A stretch of 48,316 bases of DNA from Lachnospiraceae bacterium. GTDB taxonomy: Bacteria > Bacillota > Clostridia > Lachnospirales > Lachnospiraceae. Below are positions 6,268 through 14,001 of the stretch, in pieces. Both the position numbers and the translations under genes were made by a program. Where the stretch lies: the NCBI GenBank assembly GCA_029062885.1, contig JAIDPH010000347.1:1-48316 (forward strand), in the 5' to 3' direction. The notes beneath the pieces are model-generated. The model was not told the DNA's origin, did not search any database, and saw nothing but the letters and a program-made list of their open reading frames with translations. Every line of letters begins with the position of its first letter. The first letter of the stretch is position 1.

Positions 6268-8322
6268 TTAATCAAGTTCTCCTTCTTCTATCATAACATC
6301 AAGCGTATTCTTAATCACAATAATTCCGCCTTCTATACTGCTGTCCTTTAACTGACATCCTGCCATAGTCAGGTGGCCTCCGCCTCCCATACGCTCCATA
6401 ATTATCTGTACATTAACTTCATCAATAGATCGCGCCGAAATGTATATCTGACCATTGTATTGTGTCAGAACAAAGCTCGCTTTTACTCCTTTGATATTAA
6501 GTAATTCATTTGCCGCCTGCGCGCCCACAACCGTAGGACTCTGAAGCTGTTCACCATGACACACGGAAATAGCATATGCCTGTCTGTAAATCTCTGCCTG
6601 GCTTACCGCATCTGCCTTGGCTTTATATTCCGCAGCATCATCACGGAACAGTTTACGAATCCATGTTACGTCTGCGCCGTTCCTTCTAAGGAATGCTGCC
6701 GCTTCAAATGTCCTGACACCTGTTTTAGTCATAAAGTTATTAGTATCAATCATGATGCCGGCATATAGGCATGCCGCCTCTTCTGACTTAAGGCGCATAT
6801 TATCGCTTGTATACTGTAATACTTCAGAAACCATCTCACAGGTAGAAGACGCATATGCTTCAGTATATGACAATGTTGCATTTTCAATTATTTCCGTACC
6901 TTGTCTATGATGGTCGAGCACTACAACTGTTTTGCACCGTTTTAACAGTTCAGGGCACTCCGTGAGGCTTGGCTTATTAACGTCAACAACTACCAGAACC
7001 GCATTGCCTCCAATCATCTCCAATGCCTGTGCACTGCTGATAATCATATCTTCTTCATAATCGTTATTATCCTTAAATATCGAAACCATCGGCTGCATAG
7101 ATGCCGTAACATCATCCAGAACAATGTGTGCCTGTTTGCCCAAAGTCTTAGCGATACGATAAATGCCGACCGACGCGCCAAAGCTGTCCGTATCTCCCAG
7201 ATGGTGCCCCATTACATAGATTACATCCTTAACCGAGATAATTTCTTTAAGTGCATGCGCTTTTACCCTCGCTTTTACACGGGTGCTCTTCTCTACCTGC
7301 TGGCTCTTTCCTCCAAAGTACATTATGTTCTCGGGCATTTTCATTACTGCCTGATCGCCGCCGCGTCCTAACGCCAAATCAATGGCATTTCTGGCAAATT
7401 CATAATTCTGCGCGTAGGTAAGTCCATTCAGTCCGACTCCGACGCTTATGGTAACAGCCATCTCATTTCCGATATTTACGGTCTTGACATCTTCCAGAAT
7501 GTCAAATTTGTTCTCCTGAAGCAAAGCAACCGCCTTTTTCCTCATTATGACCAGATACTTATCTTTCTCCAGTTTCTTACAAATACCGTCTAAAGATGCA
7601 ATATATTTATTTACTTTTCTATCAATAAGCGCAATCAGAAGTGACCGTCTTACTTCCTCAACGCTTTCTAATGCTTCTTCATAATTATCCAGATAAATCA
7701 ATCCAACCGCAAGACTCTGATCGTCCACTTCCTGCAAGGCAATTCTCAATGCAGTTTCATCAAACAGGTATAATGCAATCAGATATCCTTCATATCCTTT
7801 TGCTTCAATAATATCGCTGTTCTCTGCCATTTCCTTTAATGAAATCTTTTTGAGTTTTGCAATATAATTACGCTCTCCGTAATCTATCCTGATCTCTATT
7901 TCATCTTCTACATTTCCACCCGGCAGCTTTTCTTTGGTAATCACCGGAAAAAGAGATGTTATTGATTTACGATAACCTTTTTCTTTATGCACGGTCTCCT
8001 CAAAAGCAATGTTTGTCCAAATTATTTTACCATTGTCATCAAGCAGGGCATGCGGAAGGTCTAAATCCCGTAGCAACCGCCTCTGTATCTGACCATACTG
8101 CGTTGCAAAACTAATCAGTTCGTTAATAATGATGGGTTTATTATAGAACATTAAAGAAATAATAATAGCAAAATAAAAAATAATAAAACAGGTCAATACC
8201 AGTCCCGCACGATATTCTACGAAAAATATGAGAATGTCTATCGCTATTAATAAAAATCCTAAGTATAAAGAAGACTGTAAATACGATTTCAATCTTCCTT
8301 TCAATTTTACACTATTTTTCAT
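6268..8322 (-). CDS. gdpP: Cyclic-di-AMP phosphodiesterase GdpP (YybT family)
   Basis: 684 aa. Two N-terminal membrane helices (about residues 14-60) are followed by a PAS-like sensor segment, a degenerate GGDEF-like domain without an intact GGDEF motif, and a DHH-DHHA1 phosphodiesterase. Metal-ligand motifs are present: DTDSFGA (DxD), DHHRQG (DHH) and GGGGHLTMAG (the DHHA1 glycine loop). In this family the DHH module hydrolyses c-di-AMP to pApA, and the PAS domain can bind heme. ATG 8322 is 5 nt from AGAGG; ATG 8325 is also possible. The gene counterbalances CdaA, encoded 8 kb away in this window. Confidence 0.96.
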   Translation of the reverse strand: MKNSVKLKGRLKSYLQSSLYLGFLLIAIDILIFFVEYRAGLVLTCFIIFYFAIIISLMFYNKPIIINELISFATQYGQIQRRLLRDLDLPHALLDDNGKIIWTNIAFEETVHKEKGYRKSITSLFPVITKEKLPGGNVEDEIEIRIDYGERNYIAKLKKISLKEMAENSDIIEAKGYEGYLIALYLFDETALRIALQEVDDQSLAVGLIYLDNYEEALESVEEVRRSLLIALIDRKVNKYIASLDGICKKLEKDKYLVIMRKKAVALLQENKFDILEDVKTVNIGNEMAVTISVGVGLNGLTYAQNYEFARNAIDLALGRGGDQAVMKMPENIMYFGGKSQQVEKSTRVKARVKAHALKEIISVKDVIYVMGHHLGDTDSFGASVGIYRIAKTLGKQAHIVLDDVTASMQPMVSIFKDNNDYEEDMIISSAQALEMIGGNAVLVVVDVNKPSLTECPELLKRCKTVVVLDHHRQGTEIIENATLSYTEAYASSTCEMVSEVLQYTSDNMRLKSEEAACLYAGIMIDTNNFMTKTGVRTFEAAAFLRRNGADVTWIRKLFRDDAAEYKAKADAVSQAEIYRQAYAISVCHGEQLQSPTVVGAQAANELLNIKGVKASFVLTQYNGQIYISARSIDEVNVQIIMERMGGGGHLTMAGCQLKDSSIEGGIIVIKNTLDVMIEEGELD

Positions 8323-8407
8323 CATAACCTCTTATTACCGTAAAAGTAACTTGTAAGTCGGTGCATACACACACTGTTCCATCTTTATGATTAAATAATT
8401 ATAAATA

Positions 8408-8416
8408 AGTATAACA
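8408..8416 (-). promoter_or_regulatory. Extended -10 promoter candidate for gdpP-rplI-dnaB
   Basis: The minus strand reads TGTTATACT, a TGn-TATACT extended -10 about 85 nt upstream of gdpP in the AT-rich gap after the acyltransferase gene. No convincing -35 is visible. Confidence 0.35.
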
Positions 8417-8494
8417 CTTTTTGGAAATATCCGCCACCTCAATATATTGTGGTCTTTCGCCCAAATTCGACATATTGTTACAATTTATGGCTAC

Positions 8495-9658
8495 TTACTT
8501 TTCTTTGGTATTTTCACTGATTATTCCACTTACCTTTTTACATACCCAGTCAATCAGCTGATTATATCGCAGCAATTTTTTCAGACACTCTATTATTATT
8601 GACACTGCTAAACTTAATACCAGTACAGCAATATATATTTTCCACGAATCATTAAGAGAATATATAATTTCCGTATAAAAATAGTAATAAATGAAGGTAT
8701 GAATCAGGAAAATATTTGTTGCCTGTGTTCCTATGAATTTTAAAATATGGCTTAATACCGGCACATGACTTATATATTCCTGCACGAGTATTGGCAAGAA
8801 AAAAATCAACAGCCAGCTTAAACGGAAATTTACATATTGATTTACCTCAAAAGAAAACCAGCCGCATAAGAGCATCGCCGCAAACAAAATCAGCTTTCTC
8901 CATGAACGATTCCACTGTCTCAGCTTTTCAAACCAATTTTCATATGCAAATGCAGTCCCCAGAAAAGCAACCGGAAGCAGTTCCGCATACAAAACACTTT
9001 CTGTTTTCAAAAATATTACCGCCGGAAGTAAGCATACCGGTCCAAGCAGCAAATACCGTCCCTTTGAATAGGCATAATAAATAAGCGGCATTGAGAAAAC
9101 AAGCAAAATAAATAACGACAGATACCACCATGTGACGTTTATCGTAGGTGTGTCTGCATAATTTGCCAGCCCGGTCATATCAAAAAATATATAGATTACT
9201 CTTTGAACATTATTATTTCCATAACCAAGCTGCATGTTCATAATTATTTTTTTATAAAAAAACGCTAATATATATATCAGCCATACCGACATTTCCAGCT
9301 TAATCAAACGCACTGCAACTATTTCGGCATAGTTACCGGGCTTTTTTTGCGGCATGTTAATAAACTTCTTCGTCACTCCATATGCCGTGATAAAACAAAA
9401 TCCGGCAACACAAATCTTACACCACGCTACTATGGCAACCAACAGCAGCGGGTCTTGTATAAATGTATCTACCGAATACTCAACGATGTGTTCCGGATTA
9501 AATAAATGGTGAATCAACAGCATGAGTATCAAAATTCCTTTTAAAATCAAGGTATGTTCTTTTGTAAAACCATTTTCCCCATCAAGAATATTTCCCATAT
9601 GCTTAATCTCAATCCTTCCTCTCCGCCGTTCTGCATCATTCAATTCCATTACACCCAT
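8495..9658 (-). CDS. Acyltransferase-3 family membrane protein
   Basis: 387 aa with about 10 hydrophobic segments. The region after the first 30 residues (FTKEHTLILKGILILMLLIHHLFN) resembles the start of the acyltransferase-3 (OafA/WecH) fold, where a conserved His in the first membrane helix is catalytic. Such enzymes O-acylate cell-surface polysaccharides or peptidoglycan from the cytoplasmic face. The start is ATG 9658, with only a weak GAAG ribosome binding site. A hydrophilic 30-residue N-terminal extension is unusual, and a start at ATG 9598 cannot be excluded. The acceptor glycan is unknown. It sits between the rpsR terminator and gdpP. Confidence 0.82.
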   Translation of the reverse strand: MGVMELNDAERRRGRIEIKHMGNILDGENGFTKEHTLILKGILILMLLIHHLFNPEHIVEYSVDTFIQDPLLLVAIVAWCKICVAGFCFITAYGVTKKFINMPQKKPGNYAEIVAVRLIKLEMSVWLIYILAFFYKKIIMNMQLGYGNNNVQRVIYIFFDMTGLANYADTPTINVTWWYLSLFILLVFSMPLIYYAYSKGRYLLLGPVCLLPAVIFLKTESVLYAELLPVAFLGTAFAYENWFEKLRQWNRSWRKLILFAAMLLCGWFSFEVNQYVNFRLSWLLIFFLPILVQEYISHVPVLSHILKFIGTQATNIFLIHTFIYYYFYTEIIYSLNDSWKIYIAVLVLSLAVSIIIECLKKLLRYNQLIDWVCKKVSGIISENTKEK

Positions 9659-9683
9659 AAAAACTTCTTTTAATATAAAATAG

Positions 9684-9715
9684 TTAAAGGCAGAGTATCC
9701 ATACCCTGCCTTTAC
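9684..9715 (-). terminator. Terminator after rpsF-ssb-rpsR
   Basis: A 9-bp stem TAAAGGCAG / CTGCCTTTA (9685-9693 and 9706-9714) with an inner GTAT/ATAC helix, 37 nt after the rpsR stop. The downstream tract (TTTAACTATTTT) is only moderately T-rich, so read-through into the acyltransferase gene is possible. Confidence 0.7.
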
Positions 9716-9751
9716 TGTTACTGTCTAATCGCTTCTTATGCTTAACACTGC

Positions 9752-10015
9752 TTAGTCCTGAACATAAGGCATCAAGGCTACATGTCTTGCACGCTTGATT
9801 GCTACTGTCAGAGCTCTTTGATGCTTAGCACAGTTGCCTGTAATTCTTCTGGGAAGAATTTTACCTCTTTCAGACACATATCTTTTTAATTTATTGACAT
9901 CTTTGTAGTCAATTACATTATCTTTTCCACAAAATACACAAACTTTCTTTCTTCTGTGTATTCCGCCTTTTCTTTTTGCAGCGAAATCAGGCTTTTCTAT
10001 TTTAGTATAAGCCAT
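9752..10015 (-). CDS. rpsR: 30S ribosomal protein S18
   Basis: 87 aa. The core is [20 protein letters not shown]...[42 protein letters not shown]. It retains the CxxC plus CxxH set (VCVFCG, NCAKHQ) of the zinc-binding C+ form of S18, rather than the C- form that is induced under zinc shortage. The start ATG 10015 follows TAGGAGG with 6-nt spacing. It is the last gene of rpsF-ssb-rpsR. Confidence 0.98.
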   Translation of the reverse strand: MAYTKIEKPDFAAKRKGGIHRRKKVCVFCGKDNVIDYKDVNKLKRYVSERGKILPRRITGNCAKHQRALTVAIKRARHVALMPYVQD

Positions 10016-10041
10016 ATAATTACCTCCTATCAACTTCTTGA

Positions 10042-10485
10042 TTAGTTAAACGGCAGCTCCTCGTCTATTCCGTCCGGAATATTCATAAAACCGTCTCCGG
10101 CATCTGCCGGCTGTGGTCTGCTGCTGCCGCCGGCGAATCCCCCATCGCCTGCGGAACTATTATTTTTGCTCTCAGCAAATTCCTGTTCTTCAACTACTAC
10201 TTCTGTGGTATATACCTTGACCCCATCCTTATTGGTATAACTACCAGTCTGGATGCGTCCTGTCACTGCAACCTTGATGCCCTTGTGGAAATATTTTTCT
10301 GCGAACTCCCCTGCCTTGCCAAAGGCAACACAGTTAATAAAATCCGCTGTATTCTCATCTCCATTACGGCTAAATCTACGATCTACTGCTAACGTGTATC
10401 TGGCAATCGCCATTGCATTTTCACTCTGTGAATATCTCACTTCAGGATCACGGGTCAAACGCCCCATAAGTATAACTTTATTCAT
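10042..10485 (-). CDS. ssb: Single-stranded DNA-binding protein
   Basis: 147 aa. The OB-fold ([18 protein letters not shown]...[21 protein letters not shown]) is followed by a Gly/Ser-rich linker and the acidic tip DEELPF that docks partner proteins. Here the tip carries one extra C-terminal Asn (DEELPFN), whereas most SSBs end at the Phe. The start has AGAGGT 5-6 nt upstream. It lies between rpsF (16 nt) and rpsR (26 nt), the classic order. Confidence 0.97.
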   Translation of the reverse strand: MNKVILMGRLTRDPEVRYSQSENAMAIARYTLAVDRRFSRNGDENTADFINCVAFGKAGEFAEKYFHKGIKVAVTGRIQTGSYTNKDGVKVYTTEVVVEEQEFAESKNNSSAGDGGFAGGSSRPQPADAGDGFMNIPDGIDEELPFN

Positions 10486-10501
10486 TAAGTACCTCTTTCT
10501 A

Positions 10502-10792
10502 CTAGTTCTCGTCTTGTTTTACGCACAAGTATCTGATCACATTATCCATAATACGAACACGGCTTTCAATTTCAGCCGGGACAGTGCTCTCAGCGTCGAA
10601 CTGGATAAAGTAATAGAAAGCATCCTTCATTTTCTGCACTTCGTATGCTAATCTTCTTTTACCCCAGTCATCAACGTTTGTAACTTGTCCACCGAATCTT
10701 TCGATAAGAGCTTTACATTTTTCTACTATTGCTGCTCTCTCGTCATCTTCGACTTTCGCATTAACAACAACGGCTAATTCATATTTGTTCAT
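10502..10792 (-). CDS. rpsF: 30S ribosomal protein S6
   Basis: 96 aa with the S6 ferredoxin-like fold (MNKYELAVVVNAKVEDDERAAIVEKCKALIERFGG, then VDDWGKRRLAYEV). It binds S18 as a heterodimer on the 30S platform. The ribosome binding site AAAGGAGGT lies 7 nt upstream of the ATG. It is the first gene of the operon with its own promoter and a leader of about 77 nt. Confidence 0.98.
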   Translation of the reverse strand: MNKYELAVVVNAKVEDDERAAIVEKCKALIERFGGQVTNVDDWGKRRLAYEVQKMKDAFYYFIQFDAESTVPAEIESRVRIMDNVIRYLCVKQDEN

Positions 10793-10870
10793 GCTTGTTA
10801 CCTCCTTTTGGTCTCTGGCCCCCTATGGGAGCAAGGATATTTGACTGTATGTTAAAAAACAATACCACGG
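10793..10870 (-). promoter_or_regulatory. 5' leader of rpsF-ssb-rpsR
   Basis: The predicted untranslated leader contains a GCTCCC-ATA-GGGGGC hairpin shortly before the ribosome binding site. In many bacteria the S6:S18 complex represses its own operon by binding a leader hairpin. Whether this hairpin is that element is inference; I could not match the known consensus with confidence. Confidence 0.4.
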
Positions 10871-10876
10871 ATTATT

Positions 10877-10905
10877 ATGATAACATAAGTTACCACAGTT
10901 TTCAA
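10877..10905 (-). promoter_or_regulatory. SigA-like promoter of rpsF
   Basis: On the minus strand TTGAAA (10900-10905), a 17-nt spacer and TATCAT (10877-10882). The -35 overlaps a TTTTCAA / TTGAAAA inverted repeat (10899-10918). Confidence 0.6.
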
Positions 10906-10923
10906 TTAAATTTGAAAACTTTT

Positions 10924-11112
10924 TCAATTATTTTTTTTGATTTCCCTAATATTTTTTTCCACAAGTCTTCTTGCAATCATAATCTGATGACTGCAGCCTT
11001 GACATTTTAAGCGGAAATCCGCCCCGATACGCAGCACTTCCCACTCCTTGGAGCCGCAGGGATGCTGCTTTTTCAGTTTCACCACATCGCCTACCTGAAT
11101 ATCCACCGTCAT
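10924..11112 (-). CDS. DUF951 family protein (S1/KOW-like small protein)
   Basis: 62 aa: MTVDIQVGDVVKLKKQHPCGSKEWEVLRIGADFRLKCQGCSHQIMIARRLVEKNI. This is the DUF951 pattern, a small beta-barrel-like protein with conserved GDVVxLKKxHPCG and CxGC motifs, found widely in Firmicutes near rpsF and ychF genes. Biochemical function is unknown; the fold and Cys pair suggest nucleic-acid or metal binding (inference). It lies 15 nt after the SIR2 gene and is probably cotranscribed with it. Confidence 0.9.
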   Translation of the reverse strand: MTVDIQVGDVVKLKKQHPCGSKEWEVLRIGADFRLKCQGCSHQIMIARRLVEKNIREIKKNN

Positions 11113-11127
11113 TCCCCTTATCCTAAT

Positions 11128-11847
11128 CTATGAGAGCTGTGAAAAAATTTCTCCAATACTTCCCTGGACCACCAAATCTGCTACGCTATCCCGCGGCGTA
11201 GGAGTCTTATTAATCAATATCAGCTTATTTCCACTGTAATAATCAATCAACCCGGCTGCCGGATATACTGCGAGAGAAGTTCCTCCGATAATCAGAACAT
11301 CCGCTTTGCTGATATAATGAACAGCCTGCTGCAACGTATTCTGGTTCAGACCTTCTTCATATAAAACCACATCAGGTTTAATACCTCCGCCGCAGGAACA
11401 TTTCGGCACACCTTCTGAATGCAGTATATATTCCGCATCATATGACTTACCACAGTCTTCACAATAGTTACGAAGCACTGAACCATGAAGTTCTAATACA
11501 ACTTTACTTCCTGCCGCCTGGTGAAGCCCATCAATATTCTGTGTTACTACGGCCTTCAGCTTACCCTTTTTCTCCCACTCGGCAAGCTTTAAATGCGCCG
11601 CATTGGGCTTTGCGTCAAGGCAAAGCATCTTATCCCGATAAAATCGATAAAATTCTGCTGTGTGCCTGCGGTAAAAAGTATGACTCAAAATCGTCTCAGG
11701 AGGATAATCGTATTTTTGATTATAAAGACCGTCTACACTCCGAAAATCCGGAATGCCGCTCTCGGTAGATACTCCGGCGCCTCCAAAAAAGACAATATTA
11801 TCCGTTCCGCGTATAATTTCATCTAATTGTTCAATTTCCTTCGTCAT
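11128..11847 (-). CDS. SIR2-family NAD-dependent protein deacylase
   Basis: 239 aa. It contains the sirtuin NAD-binding GAGxSxxSGIPDFR motif (FGGAGVSTESGIPDFRS, near residue 25), TQNIDGLH, the catalytic His in LELHGS, and a zinc site (CEDCG...CSCGG). The enzyme removes acetyl or longer acyl groups from lysine using NAD+, giving O-acyl-ADP-ribose and nicotinamide. The start is ATG 11847, after AAAGGAG with a rather long 12-nt spacing; the longer track version runs into the hairpin cluster and is not family-like. It lies downstream of leuA. Confidence 0.95.
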   Translation of the reverse strand: MTKEIEQLDEIIRGTDNIVFFGGAGVSTESGIPDFRSVDGLYNQKYDYPPETILSHTFYRRHTAEFYRFYRDKMLCLDAKPNAAHLKLAEWEKKGKLKAVVTQNIDGLHQAAGSKVVLELHGSVLRNYCEDCGKSYDAEYILHSEGVPKCSCGGGIKPDVVLYEEGLNQNTLQQAVHYISKADVLIIGGTSLAVYPAAGLIDYYSGNKLILINKTPTPRDSVADLVVQGSIGEIFSQLS

Positions 11848-11879
11848 AGAATAACCATGCTCCTTTCTCAACCTGCGAA

Positions 11880-11944
11880 TTTGTGCCCTCAAGCACAAAT
11901 ATTGCGTAACACATGCAAGCATGTGCGAAAATTTATTTTTCGCA
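11880..11944 (-). other. Three consecutive or overlapping hairpins between leuA and the SIR2 gene
   Basis: Inverted repeats occur at 11880-11885/11892-11897 (TTGTGC/GCACAA), 11909-11915/11918-11924 (CACATGC/GCATGTG) and 11922-11930/11936-11944 (GTGCGAAAA/TTTTCGCAC). The last two share GTG at 11922-11924 and so exclude each other when folded. None is followed by a proper T-tract on the minus strand. Confidence 0.6.
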
Positions 11945-11950
11945 CTTTTC

Positions 11951-13624
11951 CTAACCCAGTTCTAATCGATTGACCGCCGAGAAAATCGCTCTTATTGATG
12001 CTCTTGTAATATTAGAACTTACTCCGACGCCGTAAGTAACTCTTCCGCTATTCACATCCAGCAGATGGATATATGCTGCTGCCTGGGAATTAGAGCCGCT
12101 CTGCAGTGCATGCTCTTCATAATCCAAAATCTTTATATCGATTGAAAGAGCTTCCTTCAGTCCTCTCTTGGCCGCATCAATCGGTCCGTTACCCACTGCC
12201 TCAAACTGCTTCGGAACATCATGATCCGTATATTCGACAAGGACTCTAGTATCAAATTCGGACTTCGTCTCTCCACTCAAATCATCCACGCGCAGTTTAC
12301 GGAAATGAATCGGCTCCTTCTTATTCAGGTATTCATTGCGGAAACTGTCCATAATCTGATCAGGCGAAACCTCTCCCTGCTTTTCGGAAATCGCCTGAAT
12401 GACATTGGCAAACTCCTTGTGCATTCCCTTAGGAAGCTTGAATCCAAAATAAGTATCCATAATGAATGCAACGCCGCCTTTTCCGGATTGTGAATTAATT
12501 CTGACTATAGGCTCATACTCTTTACCGATATCCGCCGGATCTATAGGCAGATAAGGGACCTGCCATATCTGGCTGTTGCGCTCTTTCATCGCCTTAACGC
12601 CCTTGTTGATAGCATCCTGATGAGACCCTGAAAATGCAGTAAATACCATTTTTCCTGCATAAGGGTGTCTCGGATGAATCGGAAGTTTACAACATCTTTC
12701 ATAAATTTCGATACTTTCATTAATATGTTCTATACTAAGTTTGGGGTCGATTCCCTGTGAAAACATATTATATGCAATATTTAAAATATCTACATTACCG
12801 GTTCTCTCACCATTTCCAAACAGAGTTCCCTCAACACGCTCCGCTCCGGCAAGCAATGCCAGTTCCGCGCTTGCAACACCTGTTCCCCTGTCATTATGCG
12901 GATGCACACTCAAAATGATGCTTTCCCGATTCTTGAAATGTTTATTCATCCATTCAATCTGGTCTGCATAAACATTTGGTGTATTCATCTCCACAGTAGA
13001 AGGCAGATTTATAATCATCGGTGACTCTTTTGTTGGTCCCCATGTCTCCTGCACTGCCGTACAGATTTCCAATGCATAATCTAACTCTGTACCGGTAAAA
13101 CTTTCAGGCGAGTATTCAAGAACAATTTTACCCGGAAAATCCTTAGCACGTTCTTTGACCATCTTCGTGCCTTCTACTGCAATGCCCGTAATCTGTTCCC
13201 TGTTCATGCCAAACACAACATCTCTTTGCAAAGTAGATGTAGAGTTGTAAATATGGACTACCGCCTGTTTACATCCCTTAATTGAATCAAAGGTTCTGTC
13301 AATCAGTTCTTCTCGGCACTGTGTGAGCACCTGCACCATTACATCATCAGGTATCATCTTGCGGTCTATCAACTGACGAAGGAAATCATATTCAATCTGA
13401 CTTGCCGCCGGAAAACCGATTTCTATTTCTTTGAATCCCAGTTTAATCAGATAATTAAAGAATTCTATCTTTTCATGCACAAGCATCGGATCAATCAATG
13501 CCTGGTTTCCGTCGCGCAAATCTACGCTGCACCAAATTGGTGCTTTCACAATCTCCTTACATGGCCATTCTCTTTCCGGATAATCTATAACCGGATTTTT
13601 CTGATATCTTTGATAATTTAACAT
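11951..13624 (-). CDS. leuA: 2-isopropylmalate synthase
   Basis: 557 aa, the long LeuA form. It condenses acetyl-CoA and 2-ketoisovalerate, the first committed step of leucine synthesis. The HMGL-like TIM barrel has the metal and active-site motifs DLRDGNQ (near residue 38) and SVHPHNDRG, followed by the C-terminal LeuA allosteric domain (YTDHDVPKQFEAVGNGPIDAAKRG) that binds leucine. The start ATG 13624 has GGAGG 8 nt upstream. No T-box is seen; the gene is only 55 nt from the HPr gene, behind a terminator-like hairpin. No other leu gene is present in the window. Confidence 0.96.
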   Translation of the reverse strand: MLNYQRYQKNPVIDYPEREWPCKEIVKAPIWCSVDLRDGNQALIDPMLVHEKIEFFNYLIKLGFKEIEIGFPAASQIEYDFLRQLIDRKMIPDDVMVQVLTQCREELIDRTFDSIKGCKQAVVHIYNSTSTLQRDVVFGMNREQITGIAVEGTKMVKERAKDFPGKIVLEYSPESFTGTELDYALEICTAVQETWGPTKESPMIINLPSTVEMNTPNVYADQIEWMNKHFKNRESIILSVHPHNDRGTGVASAELALLAGAERVEGTLFGNGERTGNVDILNIAYNMFSQGIDPKLSIEHINESIEIYERCCKLPIHPRHPYAGKMVFTAFSGSHQDAINKGVKAMKERNSQIWQVPYLPIDPADIGKEYEPIVRINSQSGKGGVAFIMDTYFGFKLPKGMHKEFANVIQAISEKQGEVSPDQIMDSFRNEYLNKKEPIHFRKLRVDDLSGETKSEFDTRVLVEYTDHDVPKQFEAVGNGPIDAAKRGLKEALSIDIKILDYEEHALQSGSNSQAAAYIHLLDVNSGRVTYGVGVSSNITRASIRAIFSAVNRLELG

Positions 13625-13643
13625 AATTTATTTCCTCCATTTT

Positions 13644-13670
13644 AAAAGCCCGTTTATACAACGGGCTTAT
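13644..13670 (-). terminator. Terminator/attenuator between HPr gene and leuA
   Basis: A perfect 9-bp stem AAGCCCGTT / AACGGGCTT (13646-13654 and 13660-13668), loop TATAC, then TTTTAAAA on the minus strand. It lies only about 20 nt before leuA, so partial read-through may set the leuA level. Confidence 0.8.
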
Positions 13671-13679
13671 CAGATAGTG

Positions 13680-13943
13680 TTATTCGCCAAGACCACTTTC
13701 TATAGCACTGACCAATGCTTTCAATGCTTCTGCTTCATCTTCGCCTTCACACACAAATTCAATCTCATCGCCGCACTTGACGCATGCCCCCAAGACGCTT
13801 AACACGCTTTTGGCATTCGCTGTATTTTCCTTAAAAGAAAATGTAATTAGTGATTTAAATTTCATGGCTTCCTTGCATAGGATGCCTGCCGGCCTTAGAT
13901 GCAGCCCTGTTGGGTTTTTTATGACTACCTTTTGACTTACCAT
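13680..13943 (-). CDS. ptsH: HPr-family phosphocarrier protein
   Basis: 87 aa, standard HPr length. The PEP-phosphorylated His15 sits in PTGLHLRPAG, and a Ser falls at position 46 (AKS), the site phosphorylated by HPr kinase in Firmicutes, so both PTS transport and CcpA corepressor roles are possible. The Ser46 surroundings (KSVLSVLGACVK) diverge from the usual KSIMGVMSLG, so an HPr-like paralogue (Crh-type, but with His15) remains possible. The ribosome binding site GGAGG lies 10 nt upstream. No ptsI is nearby. Confidence 0.9.
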   Translation of the reverse strand: MVSQKVVIKNPTGLHLRPAGILCKEAMKFKSLITFSFKENTANAKSVLSVLGACVKCGDEIEFVCEGEDEAEALKALVSAIESGLGE

Positions 13944-13972
13944 ACCCTCATTACCTCCAATTCATATTTATA

Positions 13973-14001
13973 ACTATATCATTTTTTTAGAAATATCACA
14001 A
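13973..14001 (-). promoter_or_regulatory. Promoter of the HPr gene
   Basis: On the minus strand TTGTGA (13996-14001), a 17-nt spacer and TATAGT (13973-13978), with a TGn extension. The -35 overlaps the glmM stop codon. Confidence 0.6.

Noticed and set aside
13625-13680. T-box riboswitch before leuA
   Set aside because: The gap is only 55 nt and holds a simple terminator hairpin; no T-box sequence (TGGnACCGCG) is present.
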